64,000 bases of DNA from Cherax quadricarinatus (lineage: Eukaryota > Arthropoda > Malacostraca > Decapoda > Parastacidae). Shown here piece after piece: positions 18,365 through 28,185 of this stretch. The DNA lies in contig NC_091303.1 in assembly GCF_038502225.1 (NCBI RefSeq), positions 31,639,914 through 31,703,913 of the forward strand, given 5' to 3'. The translations under genes were made by a program, and so were the position numbers. The notes beneath the pieces were generated by a model that did not search any database, was not told the DNA's origin, and saw only the letters and a list, made by a program, of their open reading frames with translations. The number at the start of each line of letters is the position of its first letter. Within the stretch, counting starts at the first letter, position 1.

Positions 18365-21319
18365 CCCTTTCAGGGTCCAAGGCCAAAATCTGAAGTCACG
18401 CACCAGTGTCCAAGAAATTTTGAAAAAAAAAAAAAATTATTTTTTCTTACAGAATTAAAGAGCATATTTTTGTGAAGGTAATAAAACAAAAAAAATTAGA
18501 ATCTGATCAGTACTTACCGAGATACAGTGCCAAGAAGTTTGTAGAAAATGATGTGGTGGCGGCAACATCGACGAATTCCACATACGCGTATTATATTATT
18601 TTGTTGTTTTAGTTGTTTTTTCTTTTCTTTTCCAATTTTTTTCTATTCCTACTAACATTTGGGGCCTGAGAGACCAATACTGTATATAATGTATATATAT
18701 AAACTCACTGTATTGAACACAATAACCGCACTAAAGTTATTATCATATTATTGTTTACCACTGTTGTTTATTACAATAAACATGCACAAATATTGTATAA
18801 TACTAATGTTCTATCATATATTTACATATTTACAATCACTGGACATGGTTTTAGAACTGCTGGAGCTTGTGGAACTCCTTGAAACAAGGCACCATGCACA
18901 GAGGCACCTTACATTCCTCACACATAAACCGAGTGTCTTTGCGTCTTTGTTGCCGTCGTTTTGTTTGTGCACAGACAATGCATCTCTTCTGAGCAAATTT
19001 CTTTTGAGTTGAAGGAAGCTGTATTATGAAATGATCACCTTCTCTTCTCAAACGCTTGGGTATATTGTGATGAATTCGAGGACCATGTTGTATTGCAGGT
19101 GTTGTTACCTGGTACTTCATTATGAGTTGTCTGACAACAGACAAACAAAATTCACCATACGGTGGTCTGTTACCAGTCTTTATTTGGTACATATTATATG
19201 CATTCAGCATTGAAATGTCCATGAGATGGAAGAAAAGTTTCATGTACCACTTGTAACTCTTACGAACACAGTCAACAAAACCAATCTGCATGTCACACTT
19301 GTCAACCAAGCGCATGTTTTGTGTATAATCAATCACTGTCACTGGTTTTCGAATACGTTCATTAGTCACTCGATCAACTTTGCCACTGTCTTGCATTTCA
19401 TTACGGTGAATGGTTGTCAACAATGTGACATCTCGTTTGTCATGCCACCGTAATGCCATGATGTCATTGGCAGTAAACACCTGCACGTCATCACCACGAA
19501 CACCTGCGTTGAGCCTGGGCATATGTTTACGATTAGAACGCACTGTGCCACACACATCTGTCTTGTTCACTCGCATGAAATCACTGAGTAATGGGCTTGT
19601 GTACCAGTTATCGGTATATAATGTATGCCCCTTACCAAGATAAGGTGCCATCATGTTTCTCACTACGTCACCTGATATACCCAATAACATCTTGGTATCT
19701 TTCAATGTTTTACTACCCGTGTATACAACAATATCCAACACCAGGCCACTGTCACAATCACAGAGTACAAACAATTTTATACCAAAGCGGTTCCTCTTGC
19801 TCGGTATATACTGCTTGAATGACAGTCTACCTTTGAACAAAATCAAAGACTCGTCAATTACAAGATTCTTGAATGGATAAAAGTATATCCTGAACTTTTG
19901 TTTGAGATACATGAAAACATTTCTAATCTTGTATAACCTGTCACTTCTGTCAGGCCTGGTTTTGTCAGAGAAGTGCAACATACGTAACAGTAAGATAAAC
20001 CTGTTCACTGGTATTATTTCACTGAAGGATGGGGTACAAATTAGCCGATCTGTGGACCAGTATGCTTTTATATTATGCTTATAGACGTGAGGCATAAGCA
20101 TTATTGTTGCAAAAAGCAAATACATTTCTGCAACAGTCGTCTCTTTCCACCTGTGTAGTCTTGACTGTGGTGATAAGATCGTATTTGCCATGGTGTACTG
20201 AAAATACTTATTACTTTCCCTGACAATAATTTCCATCAATGGCTGGTCAAAGAATAATTCAAAGAATTCCAGTTCATTGGCCGTGGTTCCAAGGGGACAG
20301 GTAGGTAGAATTCCACTTTGCGAGTCATCAAAGTGGTGAGGGCTGGGAACAAAATTGGGATTTTGCTGCCAATCCCAGATACGGTTTGCTGGTGGATACT
20401 GGACATCATAGGCTGGTTGTACGGGTGGTTGTGGCGGGCTGGTGGGTGACGCTCCGCTTTGTCCTTGAACTGACGAGTCAGCAGCGTGGGTTCCCGCGTG
20501 GCACAGCGAGTCACGCATGGCGGTGCCACTACCACCACCAGCCCCACTAACACCATCCACTGATGTCTGTGGCCCATCCATGCCAAGTGTAGCCACATCA
20601 TCCTCACTATCACTACCTAAAACGGGTGTAGGGCCACGGGATGTACTCCGGGATGTACTCCGGGATGAACTCCGTCCCCTGGGCACAGCATAGGGTACAC
20701 TACCCGAGCGCATGCGGCGGCGAACATACCGACGCTTCACTGGTGAATATGTTTCCTCACTATCACTACTCGAATGATCGTCGAGCGCAATAAAATCACA
20801 ATCCACGTCAGAATCATCGTCATTACTGAAGTCAGAGGCCAGGCCACGGGAAAATATTAGTTTTCTCTTACGTTTAGGAACACCCGACCGTGAGTCACGA
20901 GTGCCCACACCAAAGGTAGAAGGTCGAGGATCGTCGGGGTTTTCTGCACTATTATCGATATCCTGGTCATTATTTTCGGTCACTAACTGATCAAAGCCGT
21001 AGAATTCGTCTTCATTTCCACTTCCATCAGTGTCAGAACTATCAGATAGGAAGAGGAGAGTCCCAATTTTCCGGGGAGTGAGAGCTGACTTGCGACGAGA
21101 CATGGTGAACAAGGGTGACTGAGCCGGCGTTCCCACAATGCTATGCAGGCGCCTAGATTTTTTGTTTATGGCGCACACCCACGGCGCAGACCCATTCTCT
21201 CATATGTAGGCCTATGAGCGCTTTCGCGCTAAATTTGACGGCGCTAGAATTTTGGCATAGATCTACGGTTTGTACACTCACCGACCAGCCGTAGATCTAC
21301 GGGACGGACCCTGAAAGGA
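18365..21319 (-). mobile_element. piggyBac element (type 1), apparently intact
   Basis: 2955 bp flanked by TTAA (18361-18364 and 21320-21323). The ends are CCCTTTCAGGGTCC and GGACCCTGAAAGGA, 13 of 14 matching. Subterminal GTAGATCTAC lies at 21291-21300. It carries one long open transposase gene on the minus strand. It sits in a TTAA that belongs to the terminal repeat of the outer type-2 element. Confidence 0.95.
18851..21178 (-). CDS. piggyBac transposase (PGBD-like), up to 775 aa, intact
   Basis: A Ser/Asp-rich N-terminal region is followed by a basic KRRYVRRRMRSGSVPYAVPRG stretch and a Pro-rich linker, then the DDE_Tnp_1_7 catalytic core. Candidate catalytic residues are Asp442 (NLVIDESLI), Asp523 (YTDNWYTSP), Asp580 and Asp583 (WHDKRDV); the three-residue spacing of the last pair matches piggyBac. 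The C-terminus has the Cys-rich zinc-binding module (CIVC, CEEC, CMVPC). The more natural start is Met26 (MSRRKSALTPRK, codon 21101-21103), since the upstream 25 codons lie in the end region. A TTTATT at 18767-18772 (AATAAA on the minus strand) can serve as polyadenylation signal. No stop or frameshift is seen. Confidence 0.95.
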   Translation of the reverse strand: MCAINKKSRRLHSIVGTPAQSPLFTMSRRKSALTPRKIGTLLFLSDSSDTDGSGNEDEFYGFDQLVTENNDQDIDNSAENPDDPRPSTFGVGTRDSRSGVPKRKRKLIFSRGLASDFSNDDDSDVDCDFIALDDHSSSDSEETYSPVKRRYVRRRMRSGSVPYAVPRGRSSSRSTSRSTSRGPTPVLGSDSEDDVATLGMDGPQTSVDGVSGAGGGSGTAMRDSLCHAGTHAADSSVQGQSGASPTSPPQPPVQPAYDVQYPPANRIWDWQQNPNFVPSPHHFDDSQSGILPTCPLGTTANELEFFELFFDQPLMEIIVRESNKYFQYTMANTILSPQSRLHRWKETTVAEMYLLFATIMLMPHVYKHNIKAYWSTDRLICTPSFSEIIPVNRFILLLRMLHFSDKTRPDRSDRLYKIRNVFMYLKQKFRIYFYPFKNLVIDESLILFKGRLSFKQYIPSKRNRFGIKLFVLCDCDSGLVLDIVVYTGSKTLKDTKMLLGISGDVVRNMMAPYLGKGHTLYTDNWYTSPLLSDFMRVNKTDVCGTVRSNRKHMPRLNAGVRGDDVQVFTANDIMALRWHDKRDVTLLTTIHRNEMQDSGKVDRVTNERIRKPVTVIDYTQNMRLVDKCDMQIGFVDCVRKSYKWYMKLFFHLMDISMLNAYNMYQIKTGNRPPYGEFCLSVVRQLIMKYQVTTPAIQHGPRIHHNIPKRLRREGDHFIIQLPSTQKKFAQKRCIVCAQTKRRQQRRKDTRFMCEECKVPLCMVPCFKEFHKLQQF

Positions 21320-21330
21320 TTAAGGGTTAA

Positions 21331-21441
21331 TGTGGTACCTATTCATGTCGAGTTTTGTAATTTACTAGCTTTATTAGTAGTAATTACTAAGGAGAATAAC
21401 AGCACAGTAGTTACATGGGGTATGAGATTACATGTTGGCAA
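21331..21441. other. Residual CHERP intron sequence
   Basis: About 110 bp between two transposons, not recognised as repeated. Joined to 11394-11423 it would restore the pre-insertion intron. Confidence 0.4.
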
Positions 21442-21905
21442 TACAGTGGACCCTCGCCTAACGATATTAATCCGTTCCTGATAGCTCAACATTAGGCGAA
21501 ATTATTGTTAGATGAATTAATTTTCCCCATAAGAAATAATGGAAATCAAATTAATCCGTTCCTGACACCCGAAAGTATGAAAAAAAAAATTTACCACATG
21601 TAATATACATTTTCCTACACACAAACAGAAGAAGACATGCATAATTACTACTGTACTAAATAAAAAATACATGACACTTATCTTTATTGAAGATCTGGCG
21701 ATGATTGATGGGATGGGAGGAGGGGAGATGGTGGAAGTTGTTAGTGTTTAGAAGGGAAATCCCCTTCCATGAGGACTTGAGGTAGCAAGTCCTTTTCCGG
21801 GGTTACTTCCCTTCTTTTAATGCCACTAGGACCAGCTTGAGAGTGACTGGCCCTCTGTCACACAACAAATCTGTCCATAGAGCTCTGTACCTCGTGTTCC
21901 TTTAA

Positions 21906-22980
21906 CCCTTTCAGGGTCCGTCCCGTAGATCTACGGCTTTACGTTCAGGGTCCAAACCGTAGATCTATGCCATGAGCTCAACTCACTCTGATAAACTGTG
22001 AGTGGTACATTTGGGCCTAGATATGAGAGAATACATCTATGTGGTATGTGTGCACCACATAAAACAGATCCTGCAGCACACTGTGTATAATGAGAGAAAA
22101 AAACTGAAATCATGATTTTTCGATTAAAACAGCGACTTTGCAGTGTTTTTTCGTATGTTTTTTATAGTTGTATTTGCGATTTCTTGGTCTCATTTGATAG
22201 AATGGAAGACATATTACAGAAATAGAGATGATTTTGATTGGTTTTAGCACTGGAAATGGCTTGAAACTGAGCTCAAAGTAGCGGAAATGTTAAATTTTTG
22301 CCGATATTCAAGAGTAAACAAACGACCTCACACATCTAATACACGTCAGCTGGTGGGTCTAATGTACATTCACAAATATGGTGATGATGTTTATACAATT
22401 ATTACAGTATTGCATAACAGTAAATCTTCTATTTTTTGGTGTGAATAAAAATTCATTATGTGAATAAAAAATCAAAATGGAATTTATTTGTAAAGCCTCA
22501 AAATGTAACTAATGAACAGTGGAAATGTTAGTTTAGTTCCAGGAATACCTACATTGTTTATTCTAGAGCCAATTTTGAAATTGGAATATTTTGAACTTTG
22601 TGTTAAATTGGCCAAATTAACAATTTCCGATCACTTTATTTTGTAGTTGAAACAGTTGACTTGGCGATTTCTTGTGCTCAATCGATAGAATAGAAGTAAT
22701 ACTAGTGAAATAGCTAAGAATTTGGTTGATTGGAATAATGTAATTGGCCTAAAATGGGAGTCAAAGTCGGCAAAATCGCCGATTCGTAAATATCGCTGAA
22801 ACATCAAAATTCACGTGAGCATAATTTCGTCAATTTTCCACCAAATTTCGTACTTTTTGTTTTATTACCTTCACAAAAAGATTCTCTACGATTTCATAAG
22901 AAAAAATAACAAATTTTTTTTTTGAAAATTCTTGGACACTGGGGCACCACTTCAGATTTGGGCCTTGGACCCTGAAAGGG
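21906..22980. mobile_element. piggyBac-type MITE, type 1, 1075 bp
   Basis: TTAA-flanked (21902-21905 and 22981-22984), with perfect CCCTTTCAGGGTCC and GGACCCTGAAAGGG ends. CCGTAGATCTACGG palindromes sit just inside the left end. There is no ORF. It closely resembles, in inverted orientation, the copy at 46973-48037, and its right TTAA is also the left flank of the type-2 element that follows. Confidence 0.9.
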
Positions 22981-22984
22981 TTAA

Positions 22985-24269
22985 CCCTAAAACTGACCAA
23001 ACGTATATCTACGTTTTTTCAACATTTGAAAGTATGTAAAAAAAGTAGATCATCTTTGCTTTTTTTTACATTTGAAAAAGTGTAAAAAAAACTTTGATCT
23101 ACTTTTTTTTTTTTTGAAAATATGTAAAAAAATGTAGCTCTACTTTTGGAGCACTACGCATGTGAACGTAAATTTGTTTGGACAGTTTAACCCTTTGACT
23201 GTTGCGGCCGTATATATACGTCTTACGAGGTACCGTGTTTGACATATATATACTCATAAATTCTAGCGGCTTCAAATCAAGCAGGAGAAAGCTGGTAGGC
23301 CCACATGTGAGAGAATGGGTCTGTGTGGTCAGTGTGCACCATATAAAAAAAATCCTGGAGCACGCAGTGCATAATGAGAAAAAAAAACTCCGATCGTTTT
23401 TTTTTTAATTAAAATGCCGACTTTGTGGTCTATTTTCGTATAGTATTTATGGTTGTATTCTCGTTTTCTTGGTCTCATTTGATAGAATGGAAAACATATT
23501 ATAGAAATAGAGGTAATTTTGATTGATTTTACTATAAAAAGAACCTAGAAATGGAGCTCAAAGTAGGGGAAATGTTTGATTTTTGCCAGTGTTCAAAAGT
23601 AAACAAATGATGTCATTGTCCAATAAATGTCCAACTAGCCATTCTAATATGCAGTCATGAATGGGTTGATGTTATTTATACAATTATTACAGTATTGCAG
23701 TAGTCTGCATAATAGTAAGTCTTCTATTTTTTGTTTGAATAAAAATTCAAAATAGAAAGCAAGTGTAATATTAGAGGGGCCTGGAGACATGACTGATGAG
23801 CAAAGAAAATGTTATTTTAGAGCCAGGAATGTCTGCATTGTTCATTCTGGACCTTATTTTGAAATTGTCATATTTTTTAGTTTTCGTGAAATTGGCCAAA
23901 TTGCAAATTTCTGACCACATTATTAGGTAGTTGATGTCGGTAAATGGGCAGTTTCTTGTACTCAATCGATAGAAAAAATGGAGTTCTAAAGAAATAGCTA
24001 TGAGTTTGGGCGACTGGAACAATGGAATTAGCCGAAAATAGGGCTCAAAGTGGGCAAAATCGCCGATTTGTAAACAGCGCCGAGGTCGCTAACTTTGCAA
24101 GAGCATAATTCCATCAGTTTTCCATCAAATTTCGTTTTTATGGTGTCATTACAATCGGGAAAGGTTCTCTATCATTTCATAAGAAAAAATATTTTTTTTT
24201 TTTTTTTAAATTTTGCGACACCAGGAGACACCTCAGGATTGGGGGTTGTGACAGTCAAAGGGTTAAGGG
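22985..24269. mobile_element. piggyBac-type MITE, type 2, split by a type-3 MITE
   Basis: The left end CCCTAAAACTGACCAAACG and the right end GTTTGGACAG (to 23186), resuming as TTAAGGG at 24263-24269, form an inverted pair once the insertion 23191-24262 is removed. The right target copy is degenerate (TTTA). The interior is poly-T/A with GTAGATC words and no ORF. Confidence 0.75.
23191..24262. mobile_element. piggyBac-type MITE, type 3, 1072 bp
   Basis: TTAA-flanked (23187-23190 and 24263-24266), with ends CCCTTTGACTGTTGCGG and the inverse ACAGTCAAAGGG. The palindrome CGTATATATACG is at 23209-23220. It has no ORF. It is inserted in the TTAA that forms part of the type-2 terminal repeat. Confidence 0.9.
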
Positions 24270-25194
24270 TTTAGATTTTCCTAAAATGGGCCACAACATT
24301 GTCATTGTACAAGTTGCCAACACAGCTTGCAGTAGCTGTGTCAGGGTGATTTTCATCCACAAAGGTTTGCACTTCAAGCCACTTCTCACACATTTCCTTA
24401 ATCTTTGAAGAAGGCAACTTCTTCAATTTCTCTCTCCCCTCCTCTGAAGCAGTTTCCTCAGGTCTGGCCTCTTGCTGTTGCAGATGCTCTTGCAGCTCAT
24501 CAGTGGTTAGTTCTTCATCGTCCTCCTCCACCAACTCTTCCACATCTTCCCCACTAACCTCCACTCCCAAGGACTTTCCCAATGCCACAGTAGATTCCAC
24601 AACTGGCATAGGCTCCTGAGGGTTAGCCCCAAACCATTCAAAATCCCTCTCTTCTACACATTCTGGCCACAGTTTCCTCCAAGCAGAGTTCAAGGTCGTT
24701 TTAGTCACTCCCTCTCAAGCCTTGCCTGCAAGATTTACACAACTGAGGATACTAAAGTGATCTTTCCCAAACTCTCTTAGGATCAGTTGAGTGTCTGAGG
24801 TCACTTCAAACCACTTTTGAAACATAGCTTTTGTGTAGAGTTTTTTGAAGTTGGAAATGACCTGCTGGCCCATGGGCTGGAGGAGAGGAGTGGTATTAGG
24901 AAGCGAAAATTTGACCTTGATGAAGCTCATGTCCCCAGAAATTTGCACTGCCAAGTCTGAAGGATGACCAAGAGCATTGTCTAATACCAAGAGGCACTTA
25001 AGGTCCAATTTCTTTTCCAGGAGGTAATTTTTCACAGTGGGGGCAAACGCATGGTGAAATCAATCATAGAAAATGTCCCTAGTGACCCATACCTTACTGT
25101 TTGCCCTCCACATCACACACAAATTAGCCTCGAGGACATTGTTTTTCCTGAACACTCTGGGAGTTTCAGAGTGATACACCAATAAAGGCTTATT
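24270..25194 (-). pseudogene. Tigger transposase remnant, DDE and C-terminal region
   Basis: Minus-strand reading gives LKCLLVLDNALGHPSDLA and MGQQVISNFKKLYTKAMF from the DDE region, then TLNSAWRKLWPECVEERDFEW and the acidic C-terminal region. Stops and a shift near 24715 break it. MGQQ replaces the MDQQ motif, so the third catalytic Asp is lost. Confidence 0.85.
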
Positions 25195-25492
25195 GTTTAT
25201 TGTTTAGAAGGGGAATCCCCTTCCATTAGGACTTGAGGAATCAAGTCCTTTTCTGGGGTTACTTCCCTTCTTCTTTTAATGCCACTAGGACCAGCTTGAG
25301 AGTCACTGGACCGCTGTCGCACAACATATCTGTCCATAGAGCTCTGTACCTCTTGTTCCTTTATGATTTGTCTAAAGTGGTTCACAACATCTTCATTGTA
25401 ATAGTCACCAGCACGGCTTGCAATAGCTGTGTGAGGGTGATTTTCATTCATAAAGGTTTGCACTTCAAGCCACTTTGCACACATTTCCTTAA

Positions 25493-26564
25493 CCCTTTGA
25501 CTGTCGCGGCCGTATATATACGTTTGCGAGGTACCGTGTTTGACGTATATATACTCATAAATTCTAGCGGCTTCAAATCAGGCAGGAGAAAGCTAGTAGG
25601 CCCACATGTGAGAGAATGGGTCTGTGTGGTCAGTGTGCACCACATAAAAAAAATCCTGGAGCACGCAGTGCATAATGAGAAAAAAAAAACTCCGACCGTT
25701 TTTTTTAATTAAAATGCCGACTTTGTGGTCTTTTTTCGTATAGTATTTGTGGTTGTATTCTCGTTTTCTTGGTCTCATTTGATAGAATGGAAACTATATT
25801 ATAGAAATGGAGGTGATTTTGATTAATTTTACTATAAAAAGAACCTGGAAATGGAGCACAAAGTACAGGAAATGTTTGATTTTTGCCGATGTTCAAAAGT
25901 GAACAAATGATGTCATTGTCCAATAAATGTCCAAATAGCCATTCTAATACGCAGTCATGAATGGGTTGATGTAATTTTTACAATTATTACAGTATTGCAG
26001 TAGTCTGCATAACAGTAAATCTTCTATTTTTTGTTTGAATAAAATTTCAAAATAAAAAGCAAGAGTAATATCACAGGGATCTGGAGACATGACTGATGAA
26101 CAAAGAAAATGTTATTTTAGAGCCAGGAATGTCTGCATTGTTCATTCTGGACCTTATTTTGAAATTGTCCTATTTTTTAATTTTCGTGAAATTGGACAAA
26201 TTGCAAATTTCTGACCATGTTATTGGGTAGTTGAAATCGGTAAATGGGCAGTTTCTTGTACTCAATCGATAGAAAAAATAGAGTTCTGAAGAAATAGTTA
26301 TGAGTTTGGTTGACTAGAATAATGGAATTAGCCGAAAATAGGGCTCAAAGTGGGCGAAATTGCCGATTTTTAAATATCACCGAAGTCGCTAACTTCGCGA
26401 GAGCGTAATTCCGTCAGTTTTCCATCAAATTTCGTTTTTTTGGTGTCTTTACAATCGGGAAAAGATTCTCTATCATTTCATAAGAAAAAATAATTTTTTT
26501 TTTTTTCGAATATTTTGCGACACCAGAAGCAACTTCAGGATTTGGCCCTTCGACAGTCAAAGGG
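25493..26564. mobile_element. piggyBac-type MITE, type 3, 1072 bp
   Basis: TTAA at 25489-25492 and 26565-26568; ends CCCTTTGACTGTCGCGG and CGACAGTCAAAGGG. It has the same length as 23191-24262 and very similar sequence throughout. It is non-coding. Confidence 0.9.
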
Positions 26565-26663
26565 TTAATCTCTTTTTTCAATTCCATACTAATTCTCACC
26601 CTTTTTACCACAGGGTTGGCACTAGAAGCTTTCTTGGGGTCCATGGTGACTTATTTTGTAGTT

Positions 26664-26792
26664 CTTTCTTTCTTCTTTCAGCACACCGGCCGTATCTTAC
26701 CGAGGCGGGGTGGCCCAAAAGGAAAAATGAAAGTTTCTCCTTTTACATTTAGTAATATATACAGGAGAACGGGTTACTAGCCCCTTGCTCCC
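26664..26792 (-). mobile_element. 129-bp SINE-like element assembled from LINE ends
   Basis: The 13-mer TTATTTTGTAGTT flanks it on both sides (26651-26663 and 26793-26805). On the minus strand its head (GGGAGCAAGGGGCTAGTAAC) resembles the 5' UTR of the RTE LINE near 37166. Its tail (GGGCCACCCCGCCTCGGT) resembles the LINE 3' end at 42826-42865. It therefore looks like a non-autonomous derivative that keeps the two ends of the LINE and has no coding region. Confidence 0.75.
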
Positions 26793-27037
26793 TTATTTTG
26801 TAGTTACAAGCACTAAAAACACTGGGATAATATGAAATGTACCGAATGTATGCGTAGATGCGACCACACTGGCTGGTTTGTGAACACTGGCGCTGAGGCC
26901 ACACGTGGGACGTGTCCCAGACGAATCGTGTGAGGTGAGTTTTTTAATGAGAGGCGAGGCAAAATTTTTGTGTTAAAATGTATCATATGCCAAATTTAAC
27001 GTAACGCGATGCCATCGTATACCGGGGGTCCATTGTA

Positions 27038-27790
27038 GTACAAACACTCTTATATGGGTGTGAAACTTGGATTGTAAATGCTGCAGTGAGGAGGCAGTTG
27101 GAGGCAGTGGAGATGTCCTGTTTAAGGGCAATGTGTGGTGTGAATATTATGCCGAAAATCTGGAGTGTTGAACTTAGGAGAAGGTGTGGAGTTAATAAAA
27201 GTATTAGTCAGAGGGCTGAAGTGGGGTTGTTGAGGTGGTTTGGTCATTTAAAGAGAATGGATCACAGTAGAATGACATGGAGAGCGTATTAATCTGTAGG
27301 AGAAGGAAGGCGGGGTAGGAGTTGTCCTCGAAATGGTTGGAGGCAGGGGGTAAAGGAGGTTTTGTGGGTGAAGGGCTTGGACTTCCAGCAAGCGTGCATG
27401 AGCGTGTTAAGAGTGAATGGAGACGAATGATATTTGGGACCTGACGAGCTGTTGGGGTGTGAGCAGGGTAATATTTAGTGAAGGGATTCAGGGAAACCGG
27501 TTATTTTTAATTTAGCCGGACTTGAGTCCTGGAAATGGGATGTACAGTTCCTGCACTCTAAAGGAGGGGTTTGAGATATTGGCAGTTTGGAGGGATATGT
27601 TGTGTATCTTTATACATATATGGTTCTAAACTATTGTATTCTGAGCACCTCTGAAAAACAAGTGATTATGTGTGAGTGAGGTGAAAGTGTTGAATGATGA
27701 TGAAAGTATTTTCTTTTTGGGGATTTTCTTTCTTTTTTGGGTCACCCTGCCTCGGTGGGAGACAGCCGACTTCTTTGAAAAAAAAAATTA
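27038..27790 (+). mobile_element. RTE-type LINE (subfamily A), 3' fragment
   Basis: It encodes the C-terminal part only: LETWIVNAAVRRQLEAVEMSCLRAMCGVN-like sequence followed by the RWFGHLKRMDHSRMTWRAY motif. It then has the 3' UTR and the end GGTCACCCTGCCTCGGTGGG with a poly-A tail. Its upstream edge is the end of the Tigger at 27035. Confidence 0.85.
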
Positions 27791-27810
27791 TATATATATA
27801 TTTATATATA

Positions 27811-28121
27811 CACCTACCATCCGACTTACGACCTGCTCGACTTACGACCACTCGACTTACGACTGTGTTTTTTTTTTTGCCAAATTTCTGGGAAATAAAC
27901 AACTATTTGTGTTGTACACAGTGTTTATCCTAAACCTTACAGTATAAAATACAGTACTAACAGCATAAAAAATAAAGTAAAACATGAAATACCTAAATAA
28001 AACAATAAAATAAAGTTATTACAAAAATGTTGATATTCAGTAATAAAGTTCGACTTACGTCCATTTCGACTTACGACCGGTTTCTCGGAACTGAACTTGG
28101 TCGTAAGTCGGATGGTAGGTG
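27811..28121 (-). mobile_element. MITE with CACCTACCATCCGAC ends, copy B
   Basis: 311 bp with TA on both sides; inverted orientation relative to 9848-10160. It has the same terminal CGACTTACGACC repeats. It is non-coding. Confidence 0.85.
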
Positions 28122-28123
28122 TA

Positions 28124-28185
28124 TATACTATATATTATATATATATATATTTTTTTAAATTATATATAGTATATATATATATATA
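28124..28185. repeat. TA-rich microsatellite
   Basis: TA/TATT runs between two TA-target elements; probably expanded from the target dinucleotide. Confidence 0.8.

Larger units (their letters stand above)
11424..21326 (+). mobile_element. Outer piggyBac element (type 2), decayed and doubly interrupted
   Basis: TTAA flanks it at 11420-11423 and 21327-21330. The left terminus is CCCTTAAACTGTTCACATG. The right terminus, read inward from 21326, is CCC, then the interrupting piggyBac, then TTAAACTGTCCAAACG at about 18364 down to 18347. Joining the sides of the 18365-21319 insertion shows the right repeat is the near-perfect inverse of the left. A CR1 LINE (12847-16912) splits the transposase gene. 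Confidence 0.85.
21444..25194 (-). mobile_element. Tigger remnant, 3' part, with three piggyBac-type MITEs inside
   Basis: It starts with CAGTGGACCCTCGCCTAACG after TA. C-terminal transposase sequence (21750-21901) continues at 24270-25194 after a block of nested TTAA elements. It breaks off in the VYHSETPR region near 25190, where another Tigger C-terminus begins, so the 5' half is missing. Confidence 0.8.
25195..27035 (-). mobile_element. Internally deleted Tigger carrying a piggyBac MITE and a SINE
   Basis: C-terminal coding sequence (25197-25488) is joined, through a TTAA occupied by the MITE 25493-26564, to the N-terminal MDPKKASSANPVVKRVRI segment (26569-26643). The element then runs to its end GGGGGTCCATTG at 27035, followed by TA. 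Almost the whole DDE domain is missing. The right side abuts an RTE LINE fragment. The left terminal repeat is not present at 25195. Confidence 0.75.

Noticed and set aside
20236..20613. 125-codon minus-strand ORF
   Set aside because: It is an alternative frame inside the intact piggyBac transposase.
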